Source of the DNA: Paracoccus sp. (in: a-proteobacteria)
Lineage (GTDB): Bacteria > Pseudomonadota > Alphaproteobacteria > Rhodobacterales > Rhodobacteraceae
Assembly (NCBI RefSeq): GCF_030538755.1
Contig: NZ_JAUNTJ010000013.1
Coordinates: 1-64,000, forward strand
DNA length: 64,000 nucleotides
Direction: 5' to 3'
Position 1 is the first letter of the stretch. Every line of letters starts with the position of its first letter. The notes under the pieces were generated by a model, which was not told the DNA's origin, did no database searches, and saw nothing but the letters and a program-made list of their open reading frames with translations. The position numbers were made by a program, and so were the translations under genes. Below, in pieces: positions 1-11,839 of this stretch.

Positions 1-23
1 GACAGATGCCGCCCGTCTACCAC

Positions 24-215
24 TTAAGTTAGCGCGTATGGGACCACGCCCCGCCCTTGGCGATCCAGCAGCTTTACGCCGCCTGTTGCCTCCATGTCCC
101 GCAACTGCTCGCTGGCCGCCGCCAGGGACAGGCCGACATCCGCCGCGCCATGCGTGATGCTGCCCGCGTCGGCAACGGCCAGAAACAACCGAAGATCCGT
201 CAGGTCAAACCGTAT
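24..215 (-). pseudogene. LysR-type regulator, N-terminal remnant
   Basis: The minus strand encodes the winged helix-turn-helix N-terminus of a LysR-family regulator (FDLTDLRLFLAVADAGSIT, then SLAAASEQLRDME and LLDRQGRGVVP). The frame ends at a TAA at 24-26, about 63 codons in, where the family normally continues into the linker and effector domain. The codon in the expected start position is ATA (213-215), and no in-frame ATG, GTG or TTG lies close upstream. The gene faces away from the permease at 313-1062, the usual LysR/target arrangement. Bases 1-23 do not continue the protein in any frame I read, so a rearrangement or insertion probably removed the rest. Confidence 0.7.
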
Positions 216-270
216 GGCTGCACCGTATCGCCGCGTCAGCCTTAGGAACAGCCGAATGCTGACTGCGGCA

Positions 271-295
271 TTCCCGCATTGTGCGAATGCGGGAA
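271..295. promoter_or_regulatory. Perfect 10-bp inverted repeat, possible operator
   Basis: TTCCCGCATT (271-280) and AATGCGGGAA (286-295) are exact inverted copies separated by 5 bases. They lie between the divergent LysR remnant and the permease start at 313. This fits an operator for the lost regulator or a leader hairpin. The sequence does not decide which. Confidence 0.5.
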
Positions 296-312
296 CGGCG
301 TATCACAACAGC

Positions 313-1062
313 ATGACCGATATTTCCATACCCTTCATCCTTGCGATCGCTGCGACCTTTTTTACCGCCGGGGCTGTCAAAGGCATCACCGGCATGGGGT
401 TACCAACCGTTGCGATGGGCGCCCTTGGGGCGCTTGTCTCGCCGTTGGCTGCGGCCAGTCTTTTGATCGTGCCTTCGTTCGTGACGAATGTCTGGCAGCT
501 TTTGGCCGGACCGGTGTTCTGACCCATTGCCCGCCGCCTGTGACCGATGATGCTTGCGATTCTGGTTGGGACCATGCTGGGTGCAGGCTGGCTTGCCAGC
601 GGAGATACGGGCAGGACCACGGTTGTTCTGGGCGTCGCCCTGATGATCTATGCCGGATACACCCTGCTGGCGCGGCAATTGTCCGTTCCCGCGAAGATCG
701 AGCCTCTGCTGTCGCCGATGATCGGGGCGGCGACCGGGATCGTCAGCGGTGCTACCGGCGTATTCGTGATCCCGGCGGTGCCCTATCTGCAATCGCCTGG
801 CCTGTCCCGAGAGGATCTGGTTCAGGCGTTGGGCCTGTCGTTCACGGTCTCGACGGTGGCCTTGGCGGCCGCGCTCGGTTCGCACGGGGCTTTTGCAACG
901 GGCACGCTGGGGCTGTCGCTGCTGGCCCTTGGTCCCGCCTTGCTGGGTATGTGGGCCGGCCAAAAGCTCCGCCACCGTATCAGCCCAACCGCCTTCAGGC
1001 GGATGTTCCTGCTGTTTCTGCTGTTGCTGGGGGCCGAAATGGCCCTGCGTCCGGTCATGTAG
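313..1062 (+). pseudogene. TauE/SafE-family membrane permease with two in-frame TGA codons
   Basis: A single reading frame from ATG 313 to the stop at 1062 encodes a typical TauE/SafE sulfite/sulfonate-type permease of about 249 codons. The opening segment FFTAGAVKGITGMGLPTVA and the central SGATGVFVIPAVPYLQS are family hallmarks, and there are about eight hydrophobic segments. The frame is broken by TGA at 520-522 (after LLAGPVF) and TGA at 541-543 (in RRL-stop-PMM). The frame is the same before, between and after them. Tryptophan would fit at both places, so two TGG-to-TGA changes explain the pattern. The second half could start at ATG 547 but would lack the first membrane segments. The divergent regulator is also degraded, which supports pseudogenisation. 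Confidence 0.8.
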
Positions 1063-1147
1063 GCGCAACTTGCAGCGGATCGTTCACCGTGGGCTGATTA
1101 TGGGCAGCTTTGCCGGGTGTAAATTTGCAAATAAAATCAATGATGAA

Positions 1148-1237
1148 TGGCGGAGGCGGTGGGATTCGAACCCACGGTGGACTTTCACCCACGTCGGTTT
1201 TCAAGACCGGTGCATTAAACCACTCTGCCACGCCTCC
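1148..1237 (-). tRNA. tRNA-Ser (anticodon TGA)
   Basis: On the minus strand the gene begins GGAGGCG and ends CGCCTCC-G-CCA, so the acceptor stem pairs perfectly and CCA is encoded. The anticodon loop is CTTGAAA (anticodon TGA), and the T arm has GGTTCGAATCC. A long variable arm (GTGGGTGAAAGTCCAC region) and a length near 90 are as expected for tRNA-Ser. It reads UCN codons, mainly UCA. Confidence 0.97.
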
Positions 1238-1278
1238 GTCGGCCTGCATTATCCCGGTGGGCGCGGGGGTGCAACAGG

Positions 1279-1791
1279 TCAGCGGTTCAGCGTGACAGTA
1301 TTCCCCGCACCCGAGATGGAGACCTGGCGCAGGCGTGCCAGTGTCACGTTGGGGATGGCGACGGCGGCGGTGATCGTGTCCACGGCAGGGTTGGCGGGTG
1401 TGGCGGCGGCGGTTGTGCCGGGCTGGGGCGGGTTGGCGACCATGCGCAGGCGCAGCACGCCGTCCGCGTCGGGGCGCAGGCGGCCGGTCGGGTCGGGTGT
1501 TTCGGCGACCAGCGCCACGCCGGAATAGCCCTTGGTCGGGGCGATGCCGGTGACGACCAGCAGCCGCCCCTCGCTGATGGGTTGCCATGATGCGCCGGTG
1601 ATCTGGGCAATCCCCGGACGCGCCGGCGTGGTCGAGCGATAGCCGCCCTCGGGCTCCAGCGTGGCGGTGCGCACGCCTGCGCCGCTGCCCATCCAGCGCA
1701 GCGGGTTCAGCGACCCGGCGCTGTCCCCCAGGCGGCCACATCCGGCAGCGGCCATCGTTACGATCAGCAAAGGCGCGGTCAGTTTCATCAT
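1279..1791 (-). CDS. Small secreted lipoprotein, unknown function
   Basis: About 170 residues. The N-terminus MMKLTAPLLIVTMAAAGCG is a lipoprotein signal peptide with an AAGC lipobox. The mature part has no domain I recognise and is rich in Pro, Ala and Thr (PQPGTTAAATPANPAVD). The in-frame region could be opened upstream, but the signal peptide fixes the start at one of two adjacent ATGs (1791 or 1788). It lies between tRNA-Ser and the divergent sufE. Probably outer-membrane anchored. Confidence 0.7.
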   Translation of the reverse strand: MMKLTAPLLIVTMAAAGCGRLGDSAGSLNPLRWMGSGAGVRTATLEPEGGYRSTTPARPGIAQITGASWQPISEGRLLVVTGIAPTKGYSGVALVAETPDPTGRLRPDADGVLRLRMVANPPQPGTTAAATPANPAVDTITAAVAIPNVTLARLRQVSISGAGNTVTLNR

Positions 1792-1903
1792 CGCAGTTCC
1801 CCGTCGTTCCGCGCCAAGTGTTAGGGGAAAGCGAGGCGGGACGAAAGCCTCTTTGACCTTGGCGATGGCGCGGTCTAATCCTTGGCGGCGAAAGGAAACC
1901 GCC

Positions 1904-2314
1904 ATGGCCACCCCTGCCTTTGAAGAGATCGCCGAAACCTTTGACTTTCTGGACAACTGGGAAGACCGCTATCGCCACGTCATCGAACTGGGCAAGGCGA
2001 TGCCGCCGATGGACCCGGCCTTGTGCGTGCCAGCGACCAAGGTGGACGGCTGTGCCAGTCAGGTCTGGATCATGCCGCGCATCGCCGATGGCGTGTTCGA
2101 TTTTCAGGGCGAAAGCGATGCGATGATCGTGCGTGGGCTGATCGCGGTGCTGCACGCGCTGTATTCCGGCGTTCCGGTGGGGCAGGTGGCCGATATTGAT
2201 GCCACCGCCGAACTGGCCCGGCTGGGGCTGGAGGACAACCTTTCCTCGCAGCGGTCCAACGGTCTGCGCGCGATGATCGAGCGGATCAGGCTGCTTTCCG
2301 CCGACGCAGGCTGA
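1904..2314 (+). CDS. sufE: Cysteine desulfuration protein SufE
   Basis: 136 residues, the usual SufE length. SufE takes persulfide sulfur from the cysteine desulfurase SufS and passes it to the SufBCD scaffold for Fe-S cluster assembly in the cytoplasm. The family pattern is clear: [17 protein letters not shown] near the N-terminus, then VDGCASQVW with the acceptor cysteine at about residue 49. The start ATG 1904 follows AAAGGA at a good distance, and a longer frame upstream has no ribosome site. The 3' end overlaps the convergent mnmA by 29 bases. No other suf gene is in the window. Confidence 0.93.
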   Translation: MATPAFEEIAETFDFLDNWEDRYRHVIELGKAMPPMDPALCVPATKVDGCASQVWIMPRIADGVFDFQGESDAMIVRGLIAVLHALYSGVPVGQVADIDATAELARLGLEDNLSSQRSNGLRAMIERIRLLSADAG

Positions 2315-3458
2315 TCCAGCCGCCGCCCAGCACGCGCGATCCTTCGGGCGCATAGAACACACATGCCTGACCGGGGCTGACGCCTTCTTCCGGGTCCAGC
2401 AATTCGACCTCGGCGCGGTCGGGTCCGGTGGGGCGCAGGATCGCCGGGCGCGGCGGGCGGGTCGAACGGATGCGGACGCGCACCGGGATTTCGCCCTGAA
2501 ACGGGGTGTCGCCCAGCCAGTTGACTTCGGTCACGGGCACGATGCTGGCGGACAGCGCCGATTTCGGGCCGACAACGACCTGCCGTGATTCGGGGTCCAG
2601 CCGCACCACATACAGCGGATCGGCAAGGCCGCCGATGCCAAGGCCGCGGCGCTGACCGATGGTATAGTGAATCACCCCCTGATGCTGGCCCAGAACGGTG
2701 CCGTCCATGTCCACGATCTGCCCCGGCTCGGCCGCGCCGGGGCGCAGCTTTTCGATGACGGCGGCATAATCGCCATTGGGGACAAAGCAGATGTCCTGCG
2801 AATCGGGCTTGTCGGCGACCGGCAGGCCGTATTGCGCCGCCAGCGCCCGCGTGTCGGCCTTGCTGGGCAGGTGTCCCAGCGGAAAGCGCAGGAAATCAAG
2901 CTGTTCCTGAGTGGTGGAAAACAGAAAATAGCTTTGATCGCGGGCCGGGTCGGCGGCCATGTGCAGCTCGGCCCGCTGTGGGCCATCCTTGCGCTGAATA
3001 TAGTGGCCGGTCGCCATGCAATCGGCGTCCAGCTCGCGCGCGGTTTGCAGCAGGTCGCGGAACTTCACCCGTTCATTGCATCGAATGCAAGGAACCGGAG
3101 TCGCCCCCGCCAGATAGGCATCGGCAAATTCGTCGATCACCGATTCGCGGAACTTGTTTTCGTAATCAAGCACATAGTGCGGAAACCCCATCCGCTCTGC
3201 CACCCGGCGGGCATCGTGGATGTCTTGACCTGCACAGCACGCACCTTTTTTCGCCAAGGCCGCGCCGTGATCGTAAAGCTGCAAGGTCACGCCGATGACA
3301 TCGTAGCCCTGATCCTTCAGCAGCGCCGCCACTGCCGAACTGTCCACGCCGCCCGACATCGCCACGACAACCCGCGTTTCCGAGGGCGGTTTGGCGAAAC
3401 CAAGGCTGTTCAATTCGCTGTCGCGCGCAGCGGCGCGTGGGTCGGTTGTCATGCTCAT
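2286..3458 (-). CDS. mnmA: tRNA-specific 2-thiouridylase MnmA
   Basis: 390 residues from ATG 3458. MnmA adenylates and thiolates U34 of tRNA-Lys, -Glu and -Gln. The PP-loop SGGVDSS is at residues 35-41. The two catalytic cysteines sit in [10 protein letters not shown] (C124) and SQDICF (C224), and GHYIQ and IGQRRGLG are also conserved. An alternative ATG at 3452 is equally plausible. A further 17 upstream codons are in frame but look non-native. It is convergent with sufE, whose pathway supplies sulfur chemistry, though this adjacency may be chance. Confidence 0.95.
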   Translation of the reverse strand: MSMTTDPRAAARDSELNSLGFAKPPSETRVVVAMSGGVDSSAVAALLKDQGYDVIGVTLQLYDHGAALAKKGACCAGQDIHDARRVAERMGFPHYVLDYENKFRESVIDEFADAYLAGATPVPCIRCNERVKFRDLLQTARELDADCMATGHYIQRKDGPQRAELHMAADPARDQSYFLFSTTQEQLDFLRFPLGHLPSKADTRALAAQYGLPVADKPDSQDICFVPNGDYAAVIEKLRPGAAEPGQIVDMDGTVLGQHQGVIHYTIGQRRGLGIGGLADPLYVVRLDPESRQVVVGPKSALSASIVPVTEVNWLGDTPFQGEIPVRVRIRSTRPPRPAILRPTGPDRAEVELLDPEEGVSPGQACVFYAPEGSRVLGGGWISLRRRKAA

Positions 3459-3555
3459 CGGGTGAACCTTTGGGGCCATCGGGCCGGAGTTGAGGCAAAA
3501 TATAGTCAAATGCTGTGCATTCTCAACCCGTGGTGGGGGCGGATTCTGCTTTTGT

Positions 3556-3571
3556 TCAACCGGGATTTAAC
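3556..3571 (+). promoter_or_regulatory. CtrA-type box upstream of sciP
   Basis: TCAACCGGGATTTAAC matches TTAA-N7-TTAAC with one mismatch (TCAA for TTAA). It lies about 45 bases before the sciP start. CtrA control of sciP is established in Caulobacter. Binding here is inferred from sequence only. Confidence 0.55.
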
Positions 3572-3615
3572 CGATTTCCGCGATGGTCCTTGGCAACAGT
3601 TCAAAGGACAGGCGA

Positions 3616-3891
3616 ATGTTCGTGAAAAAAAGCTATGGCCCCCGCACCGTTACGCTGCCCGATGGCAGCATTCTGTCGATTGTCGATCTGCCTCCCGTCA
3701 ATACGCGCTGGGTCGCCAGCCGCAAGGCTGTGGTGGTTCATGCCGTGGCCCACGGCCTGATTTCGCGGGATGAGGCGATTCGCCGTTATGACCTGTCAGA
3801 AGAGGAATTCGACAGTTGGGTCAGCGCCATCGAACGGCATGGGGCACGGGCGCTCAAGGTGACGGCGCTGCAAAAGTTCCGGCAACCATAA
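3616..3891 (+). CDS. sciP: CtrA inhibitor SciP (DUF1153)
   Basis: 91 residues. SciP is a small helix-turn-helix protein that binds DNA-bound CtrA and blocks recruitment of RNA polymerase. Family features are the opening VKKSYGPRTVTLPDGSILS, the segment WVASRKAVVVHAVAHGLIS and the helix SEEEFDSWVSAIERHG. ATG 3616 follows AAAGGACAGGCGA. An upstream in-frame GTG at 3583 would add 11 unconserved residues. ctrA follows 93 bases downstream on the same strand. Side-by-side sciP and ctrA make one regulatory unit for CtrA output. Confidence 0.93.
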   Translation: MFVKKSYGPRTVTLPDGSILSIVDLPPVNTRWVASRKAVVVHAVAHGLISRDEAIRRYDLSEEEFDSWVSAIERHGARALKVTALQKFRQP

Positions 3892-3921
3892 ATTGCCGAT
3901 TGCGCAAAAACTATCCGAAAG

Positions 3922-3936
3922 GTAACCAGATATTAA
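3922..3936 (+). promoter_or_regulatory. CtrA box in the ctrA promoter region
   Basis: GTAACCAGATATTAA is TTAA-N7-TTAA with one mismatch in the first half-site, followed by CCAT as in the extended TTAACCAT half-site. It lies about 49 bases before the ctrA start. This placement fits the autoregulation of ctrA known in other alphaproteobacteria. Confidence 0.6.
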
Positions 3937-3984
3937 CCATTTGTCTGCACCCTGACGGGGAAAGAACACCTTAAGGGAATCAAA

Positions 3985-4695
3985 ATGCGCATCTTGCTCG
4001 TTGAGGACGAACACAGCACAGCCCGCGCGATCGAGCTGATGTTGTCTGCCGCCAACTATAATGTCTTCCGCACCGACATGGGGGAAGAAGGCATCGACCT
4101 GGCGAAACTGTATGACTACGACCTGATCCTGCTGGATCTGGACCTGCCCGACATGCACGGGATGGAGGTGCTGCGTCACCTGCGGATGTCGCGTATCGAC
4201 ACGCCGATCCTGATCCTGACCGGCTCGGACGATACCGAAAGCAAGCTGCGCGGCTTTGGCTTTGGCGCTGATGATTACATGACCAAGCCCTTTGTGCGCG
4301 AGGAACTGGTCGCGCGGATTCAGGCGATCATCCGCCGCTCCAAGGGGCACAGTCAGGCCATCATCCAGACCGGCGATCTGACCGTGAACCTCGACGCCCG
4401 CTCGGTCGAGGTGAATGGCCGCGCGGTCAACCTGACCGGCAAGGAATACCAGATCCTTGAACTGCTGAGCCTGCGCAAGGGCACCACGCTGACCAAGGAA
4501 ATGTTCCTGAACCACCTTTATGGCGGCATGGACGAACCCGAACTCAAGATCATCGACGTGTTCATCTGCAAGCTGCGCAAAAAGCTGACCGAGGCTTTGG
4601 GCGGGGCGAACCATATCGAAACCGTCTGGGGGCGCGGATATGTGCTGCGCGATCCCTCGCCCGCGGATGAGGAACGGCTGGCGATCGGTGCCTGA
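3985..4695 (+). CDS. ctrA: Cell-cycle response regulator CtrA
   Basis: 236 residues, OmpR-type. The receiver domain (1-120) has acidic residues E7 and D8, phosphoacceptor D51 in [11 protein letters not shown] in ILTGSDD, and K in YMTKPF. The winged-helix DNA-binding domain follows with [28 protein letters not shown] and [13 protein letters not shown], which are nearly diagnostic for CtrA. In Rhodobacteraceae CtrA controls motility, gene transfer agents and envelope functions rather than being essential for division. Start ATG 3985 follows AAGGGAATCAAA. Preceded by sciP and by its own CtrA box. Confidence 0.97.
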   Translation: MRILLVEDEHSTARAIELMLSAANYNVFRTDMGEEGIDLAKLYDYDLILLDLDLPDMHGMEVLRHLRMSRIDTPILILTGSDDTESKLRGFGFGADDYMTKPFVREELVARIQAIIRRSKGHSQAIIQTGDLTVNLDARSVEVNGRAVNLTGKEYQILELLSLRKGTTLTKEMFLNHLYGGMDEPELKIIDVFICKLRKKLTEALGGANHIETVWGRGYVLRDPSPADEERLAIGA

Positions 4696-4746
4696 ATGGT
4701 GCCTGCGCTGGCCCGTTGATGCGGGTCGGCGCTTGCCACTGACAGC

Positions 4747-4775
4747 GGCTGGCCGGGTTGACCGGCCGCCATTTT
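4747..4775 (+). terminator. Probable intrinsic terminator after ctrA
   Basis: A GC-rich stem (GGCTGGCCGG, loop GTTGA, CCGGCCGCC with one imperfect position) is followed by ATTTT. It lies about 50 bases after the ctrA stop and before ligA. Confidence 0.55.
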
Positions 4776-4851
4776 CTGTGCCTGCTCTGGCTTTGTCAGG
4801 GTCGGGCAGGGGCTTTTGCCGGATTCTGCGCGCATGGCCATTGTGCCCTGA

Positions 4852-9218
<4,367 letters not shown>

Positions 9219-9220
9219 AT

Positions 9221-9235
9221 GTTCTCAAAAAGTTC
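9221..9235 (+). promoter_or_regulatory. LexA (SOS) box 1, GTTC-N7-GTTC
   Basis: GTTCTCAAAAAGTTC is an exact GTTC-N7-GTTC, the LexA recognition site of alphaproteobacteria including Rhodobacter. It begins three bases after the recG stop and 59 bases before the start of the 31-codon gene. Confidence 0.85.
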
Positions 9236-9258
9236 TTTACAAGCCGCGGGCGATGTGA

Positions 9259-9273
9259 GAACAAGATGAGAAC
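9259..9273 (+). promoter_or_regulatory. LexA (SOS) box 2 (reverse orientation)
   Basis: GAACAAGATGAGAAC is an exact reverse complement of GTTC-N7-GTTC. It lies 38 bases after box 1 and 20 bases before the start codon, where it would occlude transcription initiation or early elongation. Two full sites within 53 bases suggest tight repression. Confidence 0.85.
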
Positions 9274-9293
9274 ATCAAGGAAGGAGCCATGCT

Positions 9294-9389
9294 ATGACCC
9301 GCGAGCTTATGTCCGATATTCTGGGTGCCGCCGCACTGTCGGTGACGACTGTCGTTATGTTCTGGTTGCCTGCCTTGTTTGGCGTGTGA
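9294..9389 (+). CDS. 31-residue SOS-controlled membrane peptide (SidA-like candidate)
   Basis: A 31-codon reading frame (MTRELMSDILGAAALSVTTV followed by VMFWLPALFGV) is preceded by AAGGAG at proper spacing. Residues 9-30 form one hydrophobic segment, so a single-pass inner-membrane peptide is predicted. The two exact LexA boxes upstream and the hairpin with a T run about 70 bases downstream make it a self-contained SOS transcription unit. In Caulobacter the SOS-induced 29-residue membrane peptide SidA blocks division at FtsW, and this gene has the same size, topology and regulation. Homology is not shown, since such short peptides diverge fast. A membrane-depolarising (TisB-like) role is the alternative. 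An ATG at 9289 opens only a two-codon frame. Confidence 0.72.
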   Translation: MTRELMSDILGAAALSVTTVVMFWLPALFGV

Positions 9390-9458
9390 TTTCTGCCCCG
9401 CGTTGCTTTGGTGCCATCGCCTGTGCGCCGTTTCTGTCCCCGCGACGCGCAACTTTGA

Positions 9459-9484
9459 CCGGCCCCGTCGCGGGCCGGCTTTTT
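9459..9484 (+). terminator. Intrinsic terminator of the SOS peptide gene
   Basis: CCGGCCC (9459-9465) pairs with GGGCCGG (9472-9478), followed by CTTTTT. It lies about 70 bases after the 31-codon gene and also borders the end of the convergent Fe-S scaffold gene. Confidence 0.75.
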
Positions 9485-9486
9485 CA

Positions 9487-9933
9487 TCAGGCGGCGGTGG
9501 CTTGGGCCGTATCAAGCGCCGCCAGCGTCGCATCCCACGCCAGCAGGATCGAGGCATGGCGGTTGGGGAAATCGCGTGCAGGCGACAGGGCTTCCAGCGC
9601 CTCAAAAGGGGCACCGGGCACGGGGCCACCACGTTTCAGCATCGCCTCCAGCGCATCGCGGGCGGCGGCGATTTCGTCGCGGGTGTGGCCAATGACGGCA
9701 GACCCCAGAACCGCCGCCGATGCCTGCCCCAGCGCGCAGGCCCGCACCTCTTGCGCAAAATCGGTGACTTTGCCGCCGTCCAGCACGACATCCACCGTGA
9801 CCGTCGATCCGCATTGCGGCGACCGGCGCATTGCGCTGCCTTGCGGGGCGGGCAGGCGGCCCAGATGCGGAATCGCCGCCGTCAGCGCCAGAATGCGCCG
9901 CGAATAAAGCTGCATAAGGTCTTGATCGGACAT
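9487..9933 (-). CDS. NifU/IscU-like Fe-S cluster scaffold protein
   Basis: 148 residues. The fold matches the NifU N-terminal/IscU family: the segment RSPQCGSTVTVDVVLDGGKVTDFAQEVRACALGQAS carries two of the cluster-ligand cysteines (about 41 and 65). The third IscU cysteine is not present, as in the short alphaproteobacterial subgroup. It probably acts as an assembly scaffold or carrier in the cytoplasm and could serve the Suf system, of which sufE is also in this window. It is divergent from hisI, with 55 bases between the starts. Confidence 0.8.
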   Translation of the reverse strand: MSDQDLMQLYSRRILALTAAIPHLGRLPAPQGSAMRRSPQCGSTVTVDVVLDGGKVTDFAQEVRACALGQASAAVLGSAVIGHTRDEIAAARDALEAMLKRGGPVPGAPFEALEALSPARDFPNRHASILLAWDATLAALDTAQATAA

Positions 9934-9988
9934 GGTGCCCCCAATGATTGCATCCTAGATAGGGGCGCGTATCACGAAAGGAAAGCCG

Positions 9989-10345
9989 ATGTTCGACCCT
10001 GCCAGCCTGCGTTTCGATGCCTCGGGCCTGATCCCGGCCATTGCGCAATCACAAACCGGCGAAGTGCTGATGATGGCCTGGATGAACGCGCAGGCGGTCG
10101 CGCGGACGCTGGAAACCGGGCGCGTCACCTATTGGTCGCGCTCGCGGCAGTCGTTCTGGGTCAAGGGCGAAAGCAGCGGTCATGTGCAGCGGCTGGTTGA
10201 AATGCGGGTGGATTGCGACCGCGACTGCCTGTTGCTGATCGTCGATCAGACGGGGCCTGCCTGCCACACCAACCGGCGGTCATGCTTTTATACCGCGATC
10301 CGCGACGGGGCCGAGGTAGAAATCATGGAACCTGCCACCGACTAA
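9989..10345 (+). CDS. hisI: Phosphoribosyl-AMP cyclohydrolase HisI
   Basis: 118 residues. HisI opens the adenine ring of phosphoribosyl-AMP, the third step of histidine biosynthesis. Conserved motifs are VLMMAWMN, YWSRSR, LWVKGE-like FWVKGESSGH, and the zinc/magnesium ligands in VDCDRDCLL and CHTNRRSCFY. It is stand-alone: the HisE phosphohydrolase domain is absent, as usual in alphaproteobacteria. Start ATG 9989 follows AAAGGAAAGCCG. Confidence 0.96.
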   Translation: MFDPASLRFDASGLIPAIAQSQTGEVLMMAWMNAQAVARTLETGRVTYWSRSRQSFWVKGESSGHVQRLVEMRVDCDRDCLLLIVDQTGPACHTNRRSCFYTAIRDGAEVEIMEPATD

Positions 10346-10352
10346 GGATTGC

Positions 10353-10383
10353 TTGACTTGCGGGGGCGAATCCGCCATATACA
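10353..10383 (+). promoter_or_regulatory. Probable promoter for rplU-rpmA
   Basis: TTGACT (10353-10358) resembles a -35 element. TATACA (10378-10383, 19-base spacer) or CATATA (10376-10381, 17-base spacer) would be the -10. It is followed by a roughly 130-base leader before rplU, common for ribosomal-protein operons. Confidence 0.45.
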
Positions 10384-10517
10384 CGCGACCGGCCGGGCAT
10401 CTGCCCTTGGCCGGTGCGTTATTTTCAACACCACCCTTTGATCCGGGTGCGCTGTCCGTGGCAACAAACGCCTGCAATCGCAGGGGCCAAAGGACGCGGA
10501 AATGTAAGGATGAGCGG

Positions 10518-10895
10518 ATGTTTGCGGTTCTGAAAACCGGCGGCAAGCAATACAAAGTGCAGGCAGGCGATGTGCTGCGCGTGGAAAAACTGGCCGCCGA
10601 AGCTGGCGACAAGGTTCAGTTCAACGACATTCTGATGGTCGGCAGCACGCTGGGCGCGCCGCTGGTCGCCGGGGCCTGCGTTCAGGCCGAGGTCGTTGAC
10701 CAGATCAAGGCCGACAAGGTCATCACCTTTGTCAAGCGTCGCCGCAAGCACTCCAGCCAGCGGACCCGTGGCCACCGTCAGCAACTGACGCTGATCCGCG
10801 TGACCGACGTGCTGGACAAGGGCGCAGATAAAACCGGCGTCAAGGCTGCCGTTGGCGCGCGCACCCGCGACACCGCCACCGAAACCCAAGCGTAA
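10518..10895 (+). CDS. rplU: 50S ribosomal protein L21
   Basis: 125 residues. It opens MFAVLKTGGKQYKVQAGD and contains FVKRRRKHSSQRTRGHRQ, both L21 signatures. The extended C-terminus (VGARTRDTATETQA) is typical of alphaproteobacteria. The start is ATG 10518 after GGATGAGCGG. It forms an operon with rpmA, 15 bases downstream. Confidence 0.98.
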   Translation: MFAVLKTGGKQYKVQAGDVLRVEKLAAEAGDKVQFNDILMVGSTLGAPLVAGACVQAEVVDQIKADKVITFVKRRRKHSSQRTRGHRQQLTLIRVTDVLDKGADKTGVKAAVGARTRDTATETQA

Positions 10896-10910
10896 GAAGG
10901 ACCAAAAGAT

Positions 10911-11183
10911 ATGGCACATAAAAAAGCAGGCGGTTCCTCGCGCAACGGTCGCGATTCCGCGGGCCGCCGTCTGGGGGTCAAGCTGTTCGGCGGGCAAGAA
11001 GCCATCGCCGGCAACATCATCGTTCGTCAGCGCGGCACCAAATGGTGGCCGGGCGCCAATGTCGGCATGGGCAAGGATCACACCCTGTTCGCGCTGACCG
11101 ACGGTCAGGTGACGTTCCACAAGGGCCTGAAAGGCCGCACCTTTATTTCGGTGACTCCGGCCATGATCGAGGCTGCCGAGTAA
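10911..11183 (+). CDS. rpmA: 50S ribosomal protein L27
   Basis: 90 residues. It begins [20 protein letters not shown], the classic L27 start with no cleavable leader, followed by LGVKLFGGQ and [20 protein letters not shown]. The N-terminal tail contributes to the peptidyl-transferase centre. It is preceded by GAAGGACC. A terminator follows at 11215. Confidence 0.98.
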   Translation: MAHKKAGGSSRNGRDSAGRRLGVKLFGGQEAIAGNIIVRQRGTKWWPGANVGMGKDHTLFALTDGQVTFHKGLKGRTFISVTPAMIEAAE

Positions 11184-11191
11184 GCCGGTCT

Positions 11192-11207
11192 TAACACATT
11201 CGTGTTA
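11192..11207 (+). other. Short inverted repeat after rpmA
   Basis: TAACAC (11192-11197) and GTGTTA (11202-11207) form a 6-bp stem with a 4-base loop just after the rpmA stop and ahead of the main terminator. It may help protect the transcript end. Confidence 0.35.
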
Positions 11208-11214
11208 CAGCAGG

Positions 11215-11237
11215 GGACCGGCGCTGCCGGTCCTTTT
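11215..11237 (+). terminator. Intrinsic terminator of rplU-rpmA
   Basis: The stem GGACCGGC/GCCGGTCC with a short loop is followed by TTTT. It lies about 30 bases after the rpmA stop. Confidence 0.85.
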
Positions 11238-11299
11238 GCTTTTGCCTATGTCAGCGAAGGGGACGCGGACGTGGCAATGAGGAGAGGGAGACAGCAATC

Positions 11300-11839
11300 A
11301 TGCAGGCCGTCACGGAACAGCCGATTATCAGGACCGAACGGTTCATTCTTCGCCCGCTGCGCGGGTCGGATGTCGGGTTGATTGCGCATTACACTGCTGA
11401 CCGGCGCGTGGCCGAGGGGACGCGCGCCATCCCGCATCCGCTTCCCCCCGGCGCATCAGAAGTCTTTGTCAAACGCGCCATGTCGCCCGAGCGGAATGAA
11501 GATGTCTGGGCCATCGATGGTTCCGAACAGGCATTGACCGAGGTTCTGGGCGTCGTTTCTCTGACCCGGATGGAGGGGGCGCAGTCGGAACTGGGCTTTT
11601 GGATCGGTGCCGGCTTCTGGAATACCGGCTTTGCAACCGAGGCGGTGGCGGCCTTGGTCGAGGTCAATCCGCATGGCTCGCGCACGCTGTTTGCCGAGGC
11701 GTTTCAGGATAATCCCGGCTCGGCGCGTGTCCTGACGAATTGTGGCTTTGAGTATCTGGGCGACGCTGAAAGCTGGTCGGTTGCCCGTGGCGCGCGCGTG
11801 CCGACATGGACCTATTTGCGTAAAATGAGCGGCGCTTGA
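11300..11839 (+). CDS. GNAT-family N-acetyltransferase (RimJ/RimL-like)
   Basis: 179 residues. The N-terminal segment IIRTERFILRPLRGSDV is the usual opening of RimJ/RimL-type acetyltransferases. ELGFWIGAGFWNTGFATEAVAALVE covers the acetyl-CoA region, and NPGSARVLTNCGFEYLG is motif B. The substrate cannot be told: N-terminal protein acetylation or a small amine are both possible. The start is ATG 11300 after GAGAGGGAGACAGC. The last 28 bases overlap the convergent phosphatase gene. Confidence 0.87.
   Translation: MQAVTEQPIIRTERFILRPLRGSDVGLIAHYTADRRVAEGTRAIPHPLPPGASEVFVKRAMSPERNEDVWAIDGSEQALTEVLGVVSLTRMEGAQSELGFWIGAGFWNTGFATEAVAALVEVNPHGSRTLFAEAFQDNPGSARVLTNCGFEYLGDAESWSVARGARVPTWTYLRKMSGA

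Noticed and set aside
1-23. End of an insertion sequence
   Set aside because: The LysR frame breaks here, but too few bases are visible to recognise an inverted repeat or transposase.
520-543. TGA as selenocysteine or recoded tryptophan
   Set aside because: No SECIS-like hairpin was identified, and the rest of the window uses TGA as an ordinary stop.
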